Assembly (NCBI GenBank): GCA_963797835.1
Contig: CAWCRN010000030.1
Location: 124,001 to 188,000, forward strand
Direction of reading: 5' to 3'
From: JBDTSW01 sp963797835
GTDB lineage: Bacteria > Actinomycetota > Thermoleophilia > Solirubrobacterales > 70-9
Length of the DNA stretch: 64,000 nucleotides
Position numbers and translations under genes: made by a program
Part shown: one piece after another, positions 8,514-17,677 of the stretch
Position numbering within the stretch: the stretch's first letter is position 1
Layout: the number at the start of each line of letters is the position of its first letter
Notes under the pieces: generated by a model
Database searches by the model: none
Seen by the model: the letters and a program-made list of their open reading frames with translations, nothing else
Told to the model about the DNA's origin: nothing

Positions 8514-10952
8514 CTAGGCTGCCCCCTGCGGCGGCGGCGCCGCGGTAGCCGGCTCTTCCTCGGCGTCGCGGCTGCGGAAGTACTCGTCGCCCTCGATGCC
8601 CAGTCGAGGGAGATGGCGCTCGATCGGCCCCGGCAGCCACCAGCACGCCCTGCCGACCAGCAGCATCAGCGCCGGTAGGACAAGGCAGACGATCACGGCG
8701 TCCACCGCCACCGCCGCAGCCAGCCCGACCCCGAACTGCTTCACCGTCGGGTCCCCGCTGATGATGAAGCTGGAGAAGACGAGGACCATGATCCCGGCCG
8801 CGGCGACGATCACCCGCAGCGCCCGCGCCAGCCCGTCGACGATCGCCTGGCGGTGGTCGCCGTGGAGCTCGAACTCCTCCGAGATGCGGGTCAGCAGGAA
8901 CACGGTGTAGTCGGTCGAGAGCCCGAACAGGATCGCGAACATCATCAGCGGCACGAAGCTCACGATCGGGATCGCATGGTCGAGGCCGATCAGCTCGACC
9001 CCCCAGCCCTTCTGGAAGATCGCAACGAGGATCCCGTAGGCGGCGGCGACGGCCAGCAGGTTCATCGCAGCAGCCAGAGCCGGGACCACCGCGGTGCGGA
9101 AGGCGACGGTCAGCAGCAGGAAGCTGAGGGCGACGATGATCAGGATCACCAGCGGGAGCACCTCGCCGATCTTGTCGGCGAGGTCGATGTTGGCGGCGGT
9201 GTCGCCGCCGATGAACGCCTTCACCTCGGTGCCCTTCAGGGCCTTGGGGATGACGTCGTCGCGGAGCGTGTTGACGAGGTTGCGGGTCCGCTCGGCCGAG
9301 GGCGCCGAGTCGGGCACGACGGTGAACACGGCGGCGCTGCCGGACTTGTTCAGCGTGGCGGGGGAGACGTCGTCAACGTCGTCCGCCTTCGAGATCTGGT
9401 TCTCGAGCTTGACCAGGCGCGGGTCGCTGGCCGGCGACTTGTAGAAGTCCTCCTCCTGCTGAAGCTGGTCCTGCTGCTTCTGGCTCGGCCCCTGCGCCTC
9501 GACCTGCTGGGTCGCCTCCTGCTGCGCCTCGTCGGGGGGAACGCCCTCCTCCTCGAGCTGGAGCGTCGTGTTCTCGATCGCCTGCTGCTCCTGCTGCTCC
9601 TGCTGTTGCTGCTGGGCCTCGAGCTGATTCAGCTTCTTCGTGTCCGGCTTCGCCGGCGGCCTCATGTCGACCGCCACCAGGAGCGGCCCGTTGGCGCCCA
9701 CTCCGAACCCCCTGGCGAGCGCGTCGTACGACTGGCGAATCGTGGTCGACTCGGGCATCTGCCCGTCGTCCTCGGCGCCAAGGCTGATGTCGAGGACGGG
9801 GAGAGCGAGGACCACCAGGACCAAGGCCCCGGCCAGGGCCGCGATCAGCGGGTGGCGCCCGACGCCCGCAGCCCACCGCGCCCAGCCGCTCGGCTGGCCG
9901 GCGTCCTGCTCCCGCTCGGAGACGTGCGGCCGCACGCGGAGGGCGTTGATCCGGGTGCCCAGCAGCGCGAGGCCGGCGGGGAGGAGGGTGAGGGCGGCGA
10001 CGATGACGACCGCCACCGCGATCGCCGCCGAGTAGCCGATGTCCCTGACCTGCGGGATGTCGCCGAAGAAGAGGCAGAGCAGGGAGAGGATCACGGTCCC
10101 GCCGGCGAAGACGACGGCGCCGCCGGAGGTGGCGACGGCGCGGGCCACAGCCTCCGGCACCGGCTGGCCGTCGTCCAGCAATCGCATGTGGCGGGTGACG
10201 ATGAACAGCGAGTAGTCGATCCCGACGCCCAGGCCGAGCATGATCCCCAGCGTCGGGGCGATCGACGGAACGACGATGACGGTGCCCGCGACCCCGACCA
10301 CGGCGAGGCCGGAGAAGACGCCGATCAGCGCCGTGGTGATCGGCATCACCATCGCCATCACGGTGCCGAGGACGAGCACGAGCACCACCATGGCCGCGAC
10401 GATGCCCACGATCTCGCTCAGCCTCGTGCTGGGCGAGGAGAGCTGATCGCCCAGATAGCCGCCCGCGGAGACCTCGAGTCCGGCGTCGCGCGCCGGGTCC
10501 GCGGCGTCGAACACCGAGTCCGCCTCCTCGTCCGTGATGTCGGCACTCCCGACGGTCAGGTACAGGGAGATGAAGCCGATCGTGTCCTTGGCGCCGAGCT
10601 CGCTCGACCCCTCGTCGGACAGCGGGCTGATCAGGTCGCGCACGTACTCGTTGGCCTTCAGCGACTTGACCGTGTCCTGGACCGCGGTGCGGTTCGCGCC
10701 CTCGGTGAGCTTCCCGGTTCGCGTCTCCAGCACGATCGGGACGCTCCCGTTGGCCTGCTTGGGCAGCTTCTGCTCGAGCAGGTCGGTGGCGCGGGTGGCG
10801 TCCGACCCCGGGATGGTGGTGTCGTCGCTCGTCGGGCGCCCGGTGGCGTTGGCGATCAGGATGATCGCGACGGTGAAGACGAGCCAGGCGGCGAACACCC
10901 ATCTCGCGTGGCGCGCGCACAACCCTCCGAGCCGGTAGAGGGCTCCGGTCAC
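8514..10952 (-). CDS. MMPL family RND transporter
   Basis: An intact 812-residue export pump of the MMPL branch of the RND superfamily. One N-terminal span is followed by a large loop, five spans (about residues 185-345), a second large loop and five more spans (about residues 610-780). GLGVGIDYSLFIVTRHMRL in the first half and FGLSTDYTVFLLTRISEEF in the second carry the Asp-Tyr pairs typical of MMPL proton relays. The second loop holds a Gln/Glu-rich stretch (residues about 430-510) likely to be a coiled coil. MMPL proteins export lipids or drugs. The adjacent MarR-type regulator, read in the same direction just upstream, probably controls it. Confidence 0.9.
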   Translation of the reverse strand: MTGALYRLGGLCARHARWVFAAWLVFTVAIILIANATGRPTSDDTTIPGSDATRATDLLEQKLPKQANGSVPIVLETRTGKLTEGANRTAVQDTVKSLKANEYVRDLISPLSDEGSSELGAKDTIGFISLYLTVGSADITDEEADSVFDAADPARDAGLEVSAGGYLGDQLSSPSTRLSEIVGIVAAMVVLVLVLGTVMAMVMPITTALIGVFSGLAVVGVAGTVIVVPSIAPTLGIMLGLGVGIDYSLFIVTRHMRLLDDGQPVPEAVARAVATSGGAVVFAGGTVILSLLCLFFGDIPQVRDIGYSAAIAVAVVIVAALTLLPAGLALLGTRINALRVRPHVSEREQDAGQPSGWARWAAGVGRHPLIAALAGALVLVVLALPVLDISLGAEDDGQMPESTTIRQSYDALARGFGVGANGPLLVAVDMRPPAKPDTKKLNQLEAQQQQQEQQEQQAIENTTLQLEEEGVPPDEAQQEATQQVEAQGPSQKQQDQLQQEEDFYKSPASDPRLVKLENQISKADDVDDVSPATLNKSGSAAVFTVVPDSAPSAERTRNLVNTLRDDVIPKALKGTEVKAFIGGDTAANIDLADKIGEVLPLVILIIVALSFLLLTVAFRTAVVPALAAAMNLLAVAAAYGILVAIFQKGWGVELIGLDHAIPIVSFVPLMMFAILFGLSTDYTVFLLTRISEEFELHGDHRQAIVDGLARALRVIVAAAGIMVLVFSSFIISGDPTVKQFGVGLAAAVAVDAVIVCLVLPALMLLVGRACWWLPGPIERHLPRLGIEGDEYFRSRDAEEEPATAAPPPQGAA

Positions 10953-11038
10953 GATTCCGTCCGTCCTGGAGCGACGATCAAGGCAACGCGGCCGACGCTA
11001 GCAGAGGCGGCGGTGGCCTAGCGGCCGTGCACGCGGGC

Positions 11039-11526
11039 TCAGCCGGGCTCGGCGGCGACGCGGTGCCAGGCGTCTGCCAGGCGGCGGAGGTCCGCCTCGG
11101 AGAAGTGGCGCAGGAAGAGGCGTCTCACGCCGTCGAGGTGGGTGCGGCGAGCGGCCGCGAACCGCTCCAGGCCCGTGTGCGTGAGGGCGGCGAACGAGCC
11201 GCGCGCATCGTCGTCGCAGGGGATCCGCTCGACCAGGCCCTCGCGCGCAGAGACGATCGACCAGGCGGGTCAGACCACTGGGGGTGAGCAGCACCGAGTC
11301 GGCCAACTCCGACATCCGCAGCCGCCGCTCCGGTGAGTGGGCGAGCTGGACCAGTACGTCGTAGGCGGAGAGGGAGAGCGAGTGCTCGTTGGTCAGCTCG
11401 GCGTCCAGCTCGCGCACGAGGTGGGCGTGGGCCCGCTAGGAACCCGCGCCAGGCCGCCAGCTCGTCGTCGGAGAGCTCAGCCCCGCCGATGCCCGTCGGC
11501 TGCGTTTGTGCGTGCCCCAAACTCAT
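11039..11526 (-). CDS. MarR family transcriptional regulator (frameshifted)
   Basis: A MarR winged-helix regulator of about 162 residues. LSLSAYDVLVQLAHSPERRL, RMSELADSVLLTPSGLTRLV (recognition helix) and GLVERIPCDDDARGSFAALT (wing) follow the family pattern. Two single-base shifts, near 11440 and 11260, split it. The ATG at 11526 is preferred as the first Met before the conserved part. Around the start an ATTG...CAAT inverted repeat (about 11522-11540) is a possible autoregulatory site, which is weak evidence. It lies directly upstream of and in the same direction as the MMPL exporter, the usual arrangement for a MarR-controlled pump. Confidence 0.75.
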
Positions 11527-11615
11527 TGCGCGTACAACAATTCTAGAGGTCTTCGGCAGCCGTCCTGCCCTGCTGTTGTGGAGCAACACTGGGCAGGACA
11601 GTTCGGAGAGGTTCG

Positions 11616-12005
11616 CTACGCCGGTGCGGGCGTCCGCAGCTGGCGGGCGCCCGCGGCGGCCAGCGCCACGCCCACCAAGAACGGGGCGAGCGCCAGCGCC
11701 CAGCTCAATGCGTTCGCGGTGAAGTCCCAGTAGGGGTCGCTGACGAAGTCCCACCACCGGGGCATCAGGTGGATGGCCACGATCCCGAGCGCGGTGGCGC
11801 CGCCTGCAAGGACTGCCGCGCCAGGGGCGAGTGGGCTCCGGCGTACCGCAAGGACCGTGGACGTGGCAACGAGCACGAATCCCGCCAGCCCGATCGCGGT
11901 GCCGGACGCGGGTCCATCGCGCATGGGCTGGTTCAGGCCGTGGTCGAGGAGGTGCGCCACGAGTAGCGCGAACAGCAGCAGGTTGAGGCGGGCGAGGTGT
12001 GTCAT
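11616..12005 (-). CDS. Small four-helix membrane protein, unknown
   Basis: A 129-residue protein with four predicted spans (about residues 5-25, 35-55, 65-85, 100-122). I do not recognise the family. Its ATG overlaps the stop codon of the metallophosphoesterase gene by 4 nt (ATGA), which fixes the start and implies coupled translation. Between it and the MarR gene, 11527-11615, I see no further gene. Confidence 0.65.
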   Translation of the reverse strand: MTHLARLNLLLFALLVAHLLDHGLNQPMRDGPASGTAIGLAGFVLVATSTVLAVRRSPLAPGAAVLAGGATALGIVAIHLMPRWWDFVSDPYWDFTANALSWALALAPFLVGVALAAAGARQLRTPAPA

Positions 12006-13153
12006 TCGCCCTCGCCGCCCGTCGCCTCGGCAAGCTCCGCGCGCGTCCGCCCCTCGAGCAGCAGACTCGCGCGGGGCGGGCCCTCGTCCTCGACCTCGAC
12101 CACCGTCCCGGGCCAATAGGGGCTCTCGGCTGCCGCTGACTTCCCGATCATCCCGGGCATCCAGGTCCAGCTGCCGCTGTTCACGAGGTTGGTCCCGGAC
12201 GGGGTGGCCCAACCGGGCTCACCGCCCAGCGGCCCCCGGCGATGGGTGTGGCCGAAGACGACGTGCTCGGCGTCGATCCCGAGGCGGCCGATGACCTCGC
12301 CCATCGCGGCAAGCCCCGCGCGGCTGATGGCGCCCGGGGAGAGGTCGGGCTTCACGGGCCCCAGCCCGAACCGGTTGGCCATCCCGACCGCCCCGGGCAG
12401 CGCCACTGAGCCGAGGAGCCAGCCGCGGAGCTTCTGCGCGCGGGTGGCGCCCCCGCTCATCGCCGCCCAGATCCGCGCCGAGGGGCCCGGCCCCCGACGG
12501 TCCGGGCTGGCGCTCTGCGCGAGCGCGAACAGGAACGCGTAGACGGGGGTGAGCGCCCGCTCGTACTCGTCGGGGTCGGTCGGGCCCTCCGGCGCGTCGA
12601 GCGGATCGGTCGCCTCGCCGGGCGGTGGGCCGAGTGCTCGCTCGACCGCGGCCAGGGCGAGCCGCTCGAACGTGGGGATCGTGAGGTGGCGGTCGAGGTA
12701 GTGACCGTGGGTCGCGTAGACGTCGTCGCGCACCCAAACCCCGGGGTAGGCGAGCTCGACGCGTTGGTGCCCGGCGCGCCTGGCGAGCTCCACCAGCGGT
12801 CCGCCGCAGCCCTCGGGGGCCCGCTCCTCGAGCGCCATGCTCACCGTTCGGTTCAGGCGGCGCAGCGCCAGCCACTCCTCGAGCAGGTGGTGGTCGTGGT
12901 TGCCGGGGACGATGACCAGCTGGGCGCCCGAAGCCGCCTCGGCGAGCACCTCGAAGAACGGGGCCGAGAGCTCGAGCACCTCCGCCAGCGGCCGCTCGCG
13001 CAGCTCGACCACGTCGCCGAGCAGGATGATCCGGTCCGCCTCCGCCGCGGCGGCGAGAAGCGGCTCTCGCAGGTCCTCGCGGCGGGCGAGGTCGACGTCG
13101 GTCCCGGCCCCGAGGTGAAGGTCGGAGGCGATCAGGGTGCGCACCGGCCCCAT
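12002..13153 (-). CDS. Metallophosphoesterase (calcineurin-like)
   Basis: A 383-residue binuclear metallophosphoesterase. All family motifs are present in order: SDLHLG (DxH), LLGDVVE (GDxxx), PGNHDHH (GNHD), YATHGHYLD (GH) and VVFGHTHRRG (GHxH). The middle (residues about 170-260) is an extended insert. There is no signal peptide, so it acts in the cytoplasm or on the inner membrane face. The layout recalls UDP-2,3-diacylglucosamine-type or general phosphohydrolases, but the substrate cannot be told. It is translationally coupled to the small membrane protein that follows and is divergent from the aldehyde dehydrogenase gene. Confidence 0.85.
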   Translation of the reverse strand: MGPVRTLIASDLHLGAGTDVDLARREDLREPLLAAAAEADRIILLGDVVELRERPLAEVLELSAPFFEVLAEAASGAQLVIVPGNHDHHLLEEWLALRRLNRTVSMALEERAPEGCGGPLVELARRAGHQRVELAYPGVWVRDDVYATHGHYLDRHLTIPTFERLALAAVERALGPPPGEATDPLDAPEGPTDPDEYERALTPVYAFLFALAQSASPDRRGPGPSARIWAAMSGGATRAQKLRGWLLGSVALPGAVGMANRFGLGPVKPDLSPGAISRAGLAAMGEVIGRLGIDAEHVVFGHTHRRGPLGGEPGWATPSGTNLVNSGSWTWMPGMIGKSAAAESPYWPGTVVEVEDEGPPRASLLLEGRTRAELAEATGGEGE

Positions 13154-13176
13154 CCTCGCAGGGAGCCGGGCGGGGA

Positions 13177-13182
13177 TAGACT
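13177..13182 (+). promoter_or_regulatory. Putative -10 element (TAGACT), leaderless
   Basis: TAGACT ends 9 nt before the GTG start at 13192. The whole divergent gap to the metallophosphoesterase gene is only 38 bp. Confidence 0.5.
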
Positions 13183-13191
13183 CGCAGCGAA

Positions 13192-14677
13192 GTGACGGAG
13201 GCGATCGGAGTCGAGAACCCGGCCACCGGCGAGACGCTGGCCGAAGTCCCGGAACTCACCGCCGACGAGATCGCCGGGATCGTCGGGGTCGCGCGCGCGG
13301 CGCAGCTCGGCTGGGAGGAGGCCGGGTTCGAGCGCCGGGCCGACGTGCTGCTCGCCGCCCGCGCCTGGATGGTCGCCAACGCCGAGCGGGTCGTGAGCAC
13401 CATCTGCGCCGAGACGGGACGTCCCGCCGACGAGACGCAGTTCGCCGAGTTCGCGTACGGGCTCTCGGCGCTCGAGTTCTGGGCCAAGCAGGCGCCGTCG
13501 TACCTGGCCGACGAGGAGATCGAGTCGGCGTCGCCGTTCGTGCGGGGCCGGCGGATGCTCGTGCGCTACCGCCCGGTCGGGGTGGTCGGGGTGATCGGGC
13601 CCTGGAACTACCCGCTCAACAACTCCTTCGGCGACTGCATTCCCGCCCTCGCCGCGGGCAACGCGGTTGTGCTCAAGCCGTCGGAGGTGACGCCGCTGAC
13701 GTCGCTCCTGATGGCCGAGATGCTGACCGAGTCGGGCATGCCCGAGGGTGTCTTCCAGGTCGCGACCGGGCGCGGCGACGCCGGCGCGGCGCTGGTCGAT
13801 GAGGTCGACTTCGTGATGTTCACCGGCTCGGTCGAGACCGGCAAGAAGGTGATGGCGCGCGCCGCCGAGACGCTCACCCCCGTGAGCCTCGAGCTGGGCG
13901 GCAAGGACCCGATGATCGTCCTCGCCGACGCCGACCTCGAGCGCGCCACGAACGCCGCCGCCAGCTACGGCCTCTCGAACTCCGGGCAGGTCTGCATCTC
14001 GGTCGAGCGGATCTACGTCGAGGACGAGATCCACGATGAGTTCCTCCAGCGTCTGCAGGCGAAGGTCGAGGCCCTGCGCCAGGGGCCGCCCGGGGACCCC
14101 GGCACCGTGGATGTGGGTGCGATCATCTTCCCGCCGCAGATCGACCTGATCGAGGCGCACGTGAACGACGCGGTCGAGCGCGGGGCAAGGGTGGTCACAG
14201 GCGGCAGGCGCGGCGAGGGGCCCGGCCGCTTCTTCCAGCCGACGGTGCTGGCCGAGGTCGACCACTCGATGCGCTGCATGACCGAGGAGACGTTCGGGCC
14301 CGACCCTGCCCGTGATGCGCGTGCGCGACGCGGACGAGGCGGTCAGCCTCGCCAACGAGGGGCCCTATGGCCTCCAGGCCTCGGTCTGGACCCGCGACGA
14401 GGTCCGGGGCGAGGAGATCGCCCGCCGGATCGAGGCCGGCGTCGCCTGCGTCAACGACGCCCAGGTCAACTACCTGGCGCTCGAGCTGCCGATGGGCGGC
14501 TGGAAGGAGTCCGGCCTGGGCTCACGCCACGGTCCCGACGGGATCCGCAAGTACACGCGGCGCCAGTCGCTGCTGGTCACCCCGGGCGACGCCCCGGCGC
14601 GCGACGCGCACCACTTCCCCTACAGCGCGGTGGTCAGCCAGACGATCGGGGAGACCTTTGCCGCCCTGGCGACGAGC
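13192..14677 (+). CDS. Aldehyde dehydrogenase, N-terminal module of an ALDH-GMC fusion (one frameshift)
   Basis: An NAD(P)-dependent aldehyde dehydrogenase of the succinate-semialdehyde-type branch, about 495 residues. Signatures: GPWNYPLNNSFGDCIPALAA, FTGSVETGKKVMARAA at the coenzyme site, LELGGKDP with the general-base Glu, SGQVCISVERIYV with the catalytic Cys, and EETFGP. An extra C near 14284 shifts the frame; after it the sequence continues as VMRVRDADEAVSLANEGPYG to the ALDH end KYTRRQSLLVT...HHFPYS. No stop codon follows: the same frame runs on into the N-terminus of a GMC oxidoreductase, so the two look like one polypeptide. The boundary given here is a domain boundary, not a stop. 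Confidence 0.8.
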
Positions 14678-16691
14678 GACCTGTTCGACGATGCGCAGCG
14701 CGCGACGCTGCTGGCGCTTTGCGACACGTTCATCCCCTCGCTGGAGCCGCCCGATGGGCGACGAGGCGAACCGCGGCTTCTGGCGCCGGGCCGCCTCGCA
14801 CATGGCGGTCCCGGAGGGCGTCGAGGTGGCGCTGCTCCAGGCCGAGCTCGCCGACGAGCAGATCGCCGGGCTGCGCCACCTCCTCGACTCGCTGGCCGGT
14901 AACGGGATGGCGGCCACGACGCCGCAGGAGGCGCGCGAGCAGATCGTGAACGGCTTCTGCGAGGCGAGACCCGGAGGCGCTCGCCGGGATCGCCACGCTG
15001 CGCGGGATCGTCGGCTCGATCTTCTACGGGCTGCCCGGACCTGGGCACGGGCCGCAACCCCAACTGGGACGCCATCGGGTTCCCGGGGCCGATCGCGCCG
15101 CCGCCCGCCGACCGCGAGCGGCCGCTCCGCGTGCGCCGGCCGACGCCAGGCCGAGGAGACCCTCGCCGCCGACGTCTGCGTGGTCGGCTCGGGCGCCGGC
15201 GGCGGCGTGATCGCAGGCGAGCTCGCCAAGGCCGGCAAGTCGGTCGTTGTGCTGGAGGCGGGCGACTACAACGACGACGCCGACTTCGACGGCCTCGAGC
15301 TGTCCGCCTACCAGCGCATGTACCTGAACGGCGGCCCGTTCCCGACGGCCGAGGGCCAGGTCTCGATCGTCGCCGGCAGGGGCGTCGGCGGCGGCACCGT
15401 GATCAACTGGACGAACTGCCTGCGCACGCACGACCACGTCCGCGCCGAGTGGGCGTCCGAGCACGGCCTCTCCGACCTCGCGGAGTCGGAGTTCGACGGC
15501 CACCTGGACGCCGTCTTCGAGCGCCTCAACGTGAACGCCGACTGCTGCGACCTGAACGGCCCTCACCTGCGCCTGAAGGAGGCGTGCGAGGAGCTCGGGC
15601 TACGACTTCCGCCCGATCACCCGCAACGCGGATCCGGCCACGTACTACGCCCCAGAGTCGGCCGCCTACATGGGCTTCGGCGACCAGTCCGGCTCGAAGC
15701 AGTCAACGGCGAAGACGTATCTCGTGGACGCGCAGGAGCACGGCGCCGAGATTCTCGCCGGTGCCAGGGCTCTTCGAGTGCTGACCGAGGGCGGCCGGGC
15801 GGCCGGGGTCGAGGCGGAGTGGCGCGCCCGGGGTCAGACCCCACAGGTCTGACCCCGCGTTCGCCGCCAACGGGCAGCCGGCCAAGCTGACCGTGCGGGC
15901 GCCGCTGGTCGTGGTCGCCTGCGGCGCGATCGAGTCCCCCGCCCTGCTGCTGCGTTCCGGCATCGGGGGGCCGGCGGTCGGCGAGTACCTACGTCTGCAC
16001 CCGACCGTCGCCGTCACCGCGCTACTACGACGAGCCCCAGAACTGGATGTGGGGCCCGCCGCAGGCCGCCCTCTCGCACCAGTTCGCCGACCTCGGCGAG
16101 GGCTACGGCTTCCTGCTGGAGGCGGCGCAGGCCACCACCGGGCTGTTCGGCGGCGCCGTGCCCTGGCGCTCGGGCGCCGACCACAAGCGCCGGATGCGCG
16201 AGTGGGCGCACGCAGCGGTGCTGATCGCGCTGGTCCGCGAGCGGGGCCACGGCCGTGTCGAGATCGATGCCGCCGGCAACGCGGTGCCCCACTACCCGCT
16301 CGAGGACGAGCTCGACCGCGCGAACCTGAAGCTCGGTGTCGAGCAGCTGGTACGGATCCATGCAACGGCGGGCGCGCGCGAGATCGTCGGCAGCGGCATG
16401 CGGGTCGGCGACTGGACCAGGGGCCAGGACCTCGAGGAGTTCATCGCCACGCTGAACGCTCAGGAGATCGTGCCGCGGGAGTTCGTGACGTTCTCGGCTC
16501 ACCAGATGGGCACGTGCCGGATGGGCCGCGACCCGGCCACCTCGGTCGCCAACCCGTGGGGCGAGCTGCACGACACGCCCGGCGTGTGGATCGGCGACGC
16601 GTCGGCGTTCCCGAGCGCCTCGGGGACGAACCCAATGGCGACGATCATGGCGCTGGCGCGGCGGACCGCGCTGGCGATCGCGAGCGCCTAA
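14678..16691 (+). CDS. GMC family FAD-dependent oxidoreductase module (frameshifted, interrupted by a palindrome)
   Basis: About 670 residues of a glucose-methanol-choline oxidoreductase of the long actinobacterial type. It begins LFDDAQRATLLALCDTFIPS, then comes the FAD site VCVVGSGAGGGVIAGELAKA, VAGRGVGGGTVINWTN, GAIESPALLLRSG and the C-terminal catalytic part FSAHQMGTCRMGRDP and GDASAFPSASGTNPM. Such enzymes oxidise alcohols to aldehydes, so linkage to an aldehyde dehydrogenase makes an alcohol-to-acid pair. Single-base shifts occur near 14754, 14968, 15043, 15095, 15145, 15602 and 16020. At 15829-15857 a hairpin-forming insert brings an in-frame TGA and also shifts the frame; this break may be real, unlike the single-base ones. 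Confidence 0.75.
15829..15857. repeat. 29-nt palindromic element inside the GMC gene
   Basis: Arms of 12 nt (CGGGGTCAGACC and GGTCTGACCCCG) match perfectly around a 5-nt loop (CCACA). The right arm supplies the in-frame TGA at 15850-15852, and the reading frame changes across the element. It looks like an inserted short palindrome of REP type rather than coding sequence. I believe similar GGTCTGACCCC palindromes are common in related genomes, but cannot check that here. Confidence 0.7.
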
Positions 16692-16708
16692 GCGACCCGG
16701 CGGGCGGC

Positions 16709-16714
16709 TACGCT
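16709..16714 (+). promoter_or_regulatory. Putative -10 element (TACGCT), leaderless
   Basis: TACGCT ends 8 nt before the GTG at 16723, in the short gap after the GMC oxidoreductase stop. Confidence 0.45.
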
Positions 16715-16722
16715 CTGCGGCC

Positions 16723-17677
16723 GTGGCCGTCGCAGCCACACAGAGGGAGGCGCCAGGGACGAGCCGAGCTCGAGCCAAAGGAGCAGTTCGCCAGCGTCGG
16801 CGACGTCGAGCTCTGCTACGAGGACCTGGGCGACCGCGACGGCGAGCCGATGCTGTTGGTGATGGGCCTTGGCACCCAGCTCATCCACTGGCATCCCGCC
16901 TTCTGCAACATGCTGATCGACCGGGGCTTCCGGGTGATCCGCTTCGACAACCGCGACGCGGGGCGCTCCACCATGAGCGACTCGCCACCTCCCACCACCG
17001 TCCCGATGCTGTTCGGCCTGCGCCGCGGCCGCGCGTACCACCTCAACGACATGGCGGGCGACGCGGTCGGGCTGCTGGACGTCCTCGGGATCGACTCCGC
17101 CCATCTCACCGGCGTCTCGATGGGCGGCATGATCGCGCAGGCGGCCGGCTACCGCCACCCCGACCGCGTGCGCTCGCTGGCGCTGCTGATGACGGGAAGC
17201 GGGAGCCGGGCCTCGGCCATGCCGCGCCCGCGGGCGCTGAGGACGCTGTTGGCGAAGCCCGCCACAGGCCGCGAGGCCTTCGTCGACTCGGCGATGAGGA
17301 CGTTCGCCGTGATCGGCTCGCCCGCCTACCCGATGGACGGCGCCCGCGAGGCCGAGTTCCGCCGCAGCCTGGAGCTGGGCTGGGACCGGGGCCATAGCGC
17401 GGCGGGGTTCGCCCGCCAGCTGCACGCGATCAACGCCACGGGCGACCGGCGCAAGCTGCTCCGTGGGGTGCGTGCTCCAACCGTCGTGATCCACGGCGAC
17501 AGCGACCCCCTGGTGAGGCCCGCCGCGGGCCGCTCGCTGGCGCGGGCGATCCCCGGCGCCTACTTCAGGCTGATCCCGGGGATGGGCCACGACATGCCAC
17601 CTGAGCTCTTCGAGCGGTTCGTCGAGGAGATCGCGCGTAACGCCGAGCGGGCGACGCCGGATGTCCGCCTCGCGTAA
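16723..17677 (+). CDS. Alpha/beta hydrolase
   Basis: An alpha/beta-fold hydrolase of about 317 residues. VELCYEDLGD opens the first strand, followed by VMGLGTQLIHWHPAFCNMLI (oxyanion region), FDNRDAGRS, the nucleophile elbow LTGVSMGGMIAQ (GxSxG), TVVIHGDSDPLVRP with the acid, and IPGMGHDMP with the catalytic His. The combination FDNRDAGRS / VSMGGMIAQ is typical of actinobacterial esterases in the haloperoxidase-like group. The GTG at 16723 is favoured because TACGCT lies 8 nt upstream; one single-base shift near 16758 must be skipped to reach the main frame. It overlaps the next gene's start by 17 nt. Confidence 0.75.

Noticed and set aside
8853..11021. Very long open frame antisense to the MMPL gene
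   Set aside because: It shadows the intact 812-codon MMPL gene. High GC content leaves antisense frames open, and its composition is Arg/Gly/Asp-rich without domains. The same holds for other long antisense frames, such as those opposite the PLC-like, Tad and ftsI genes.
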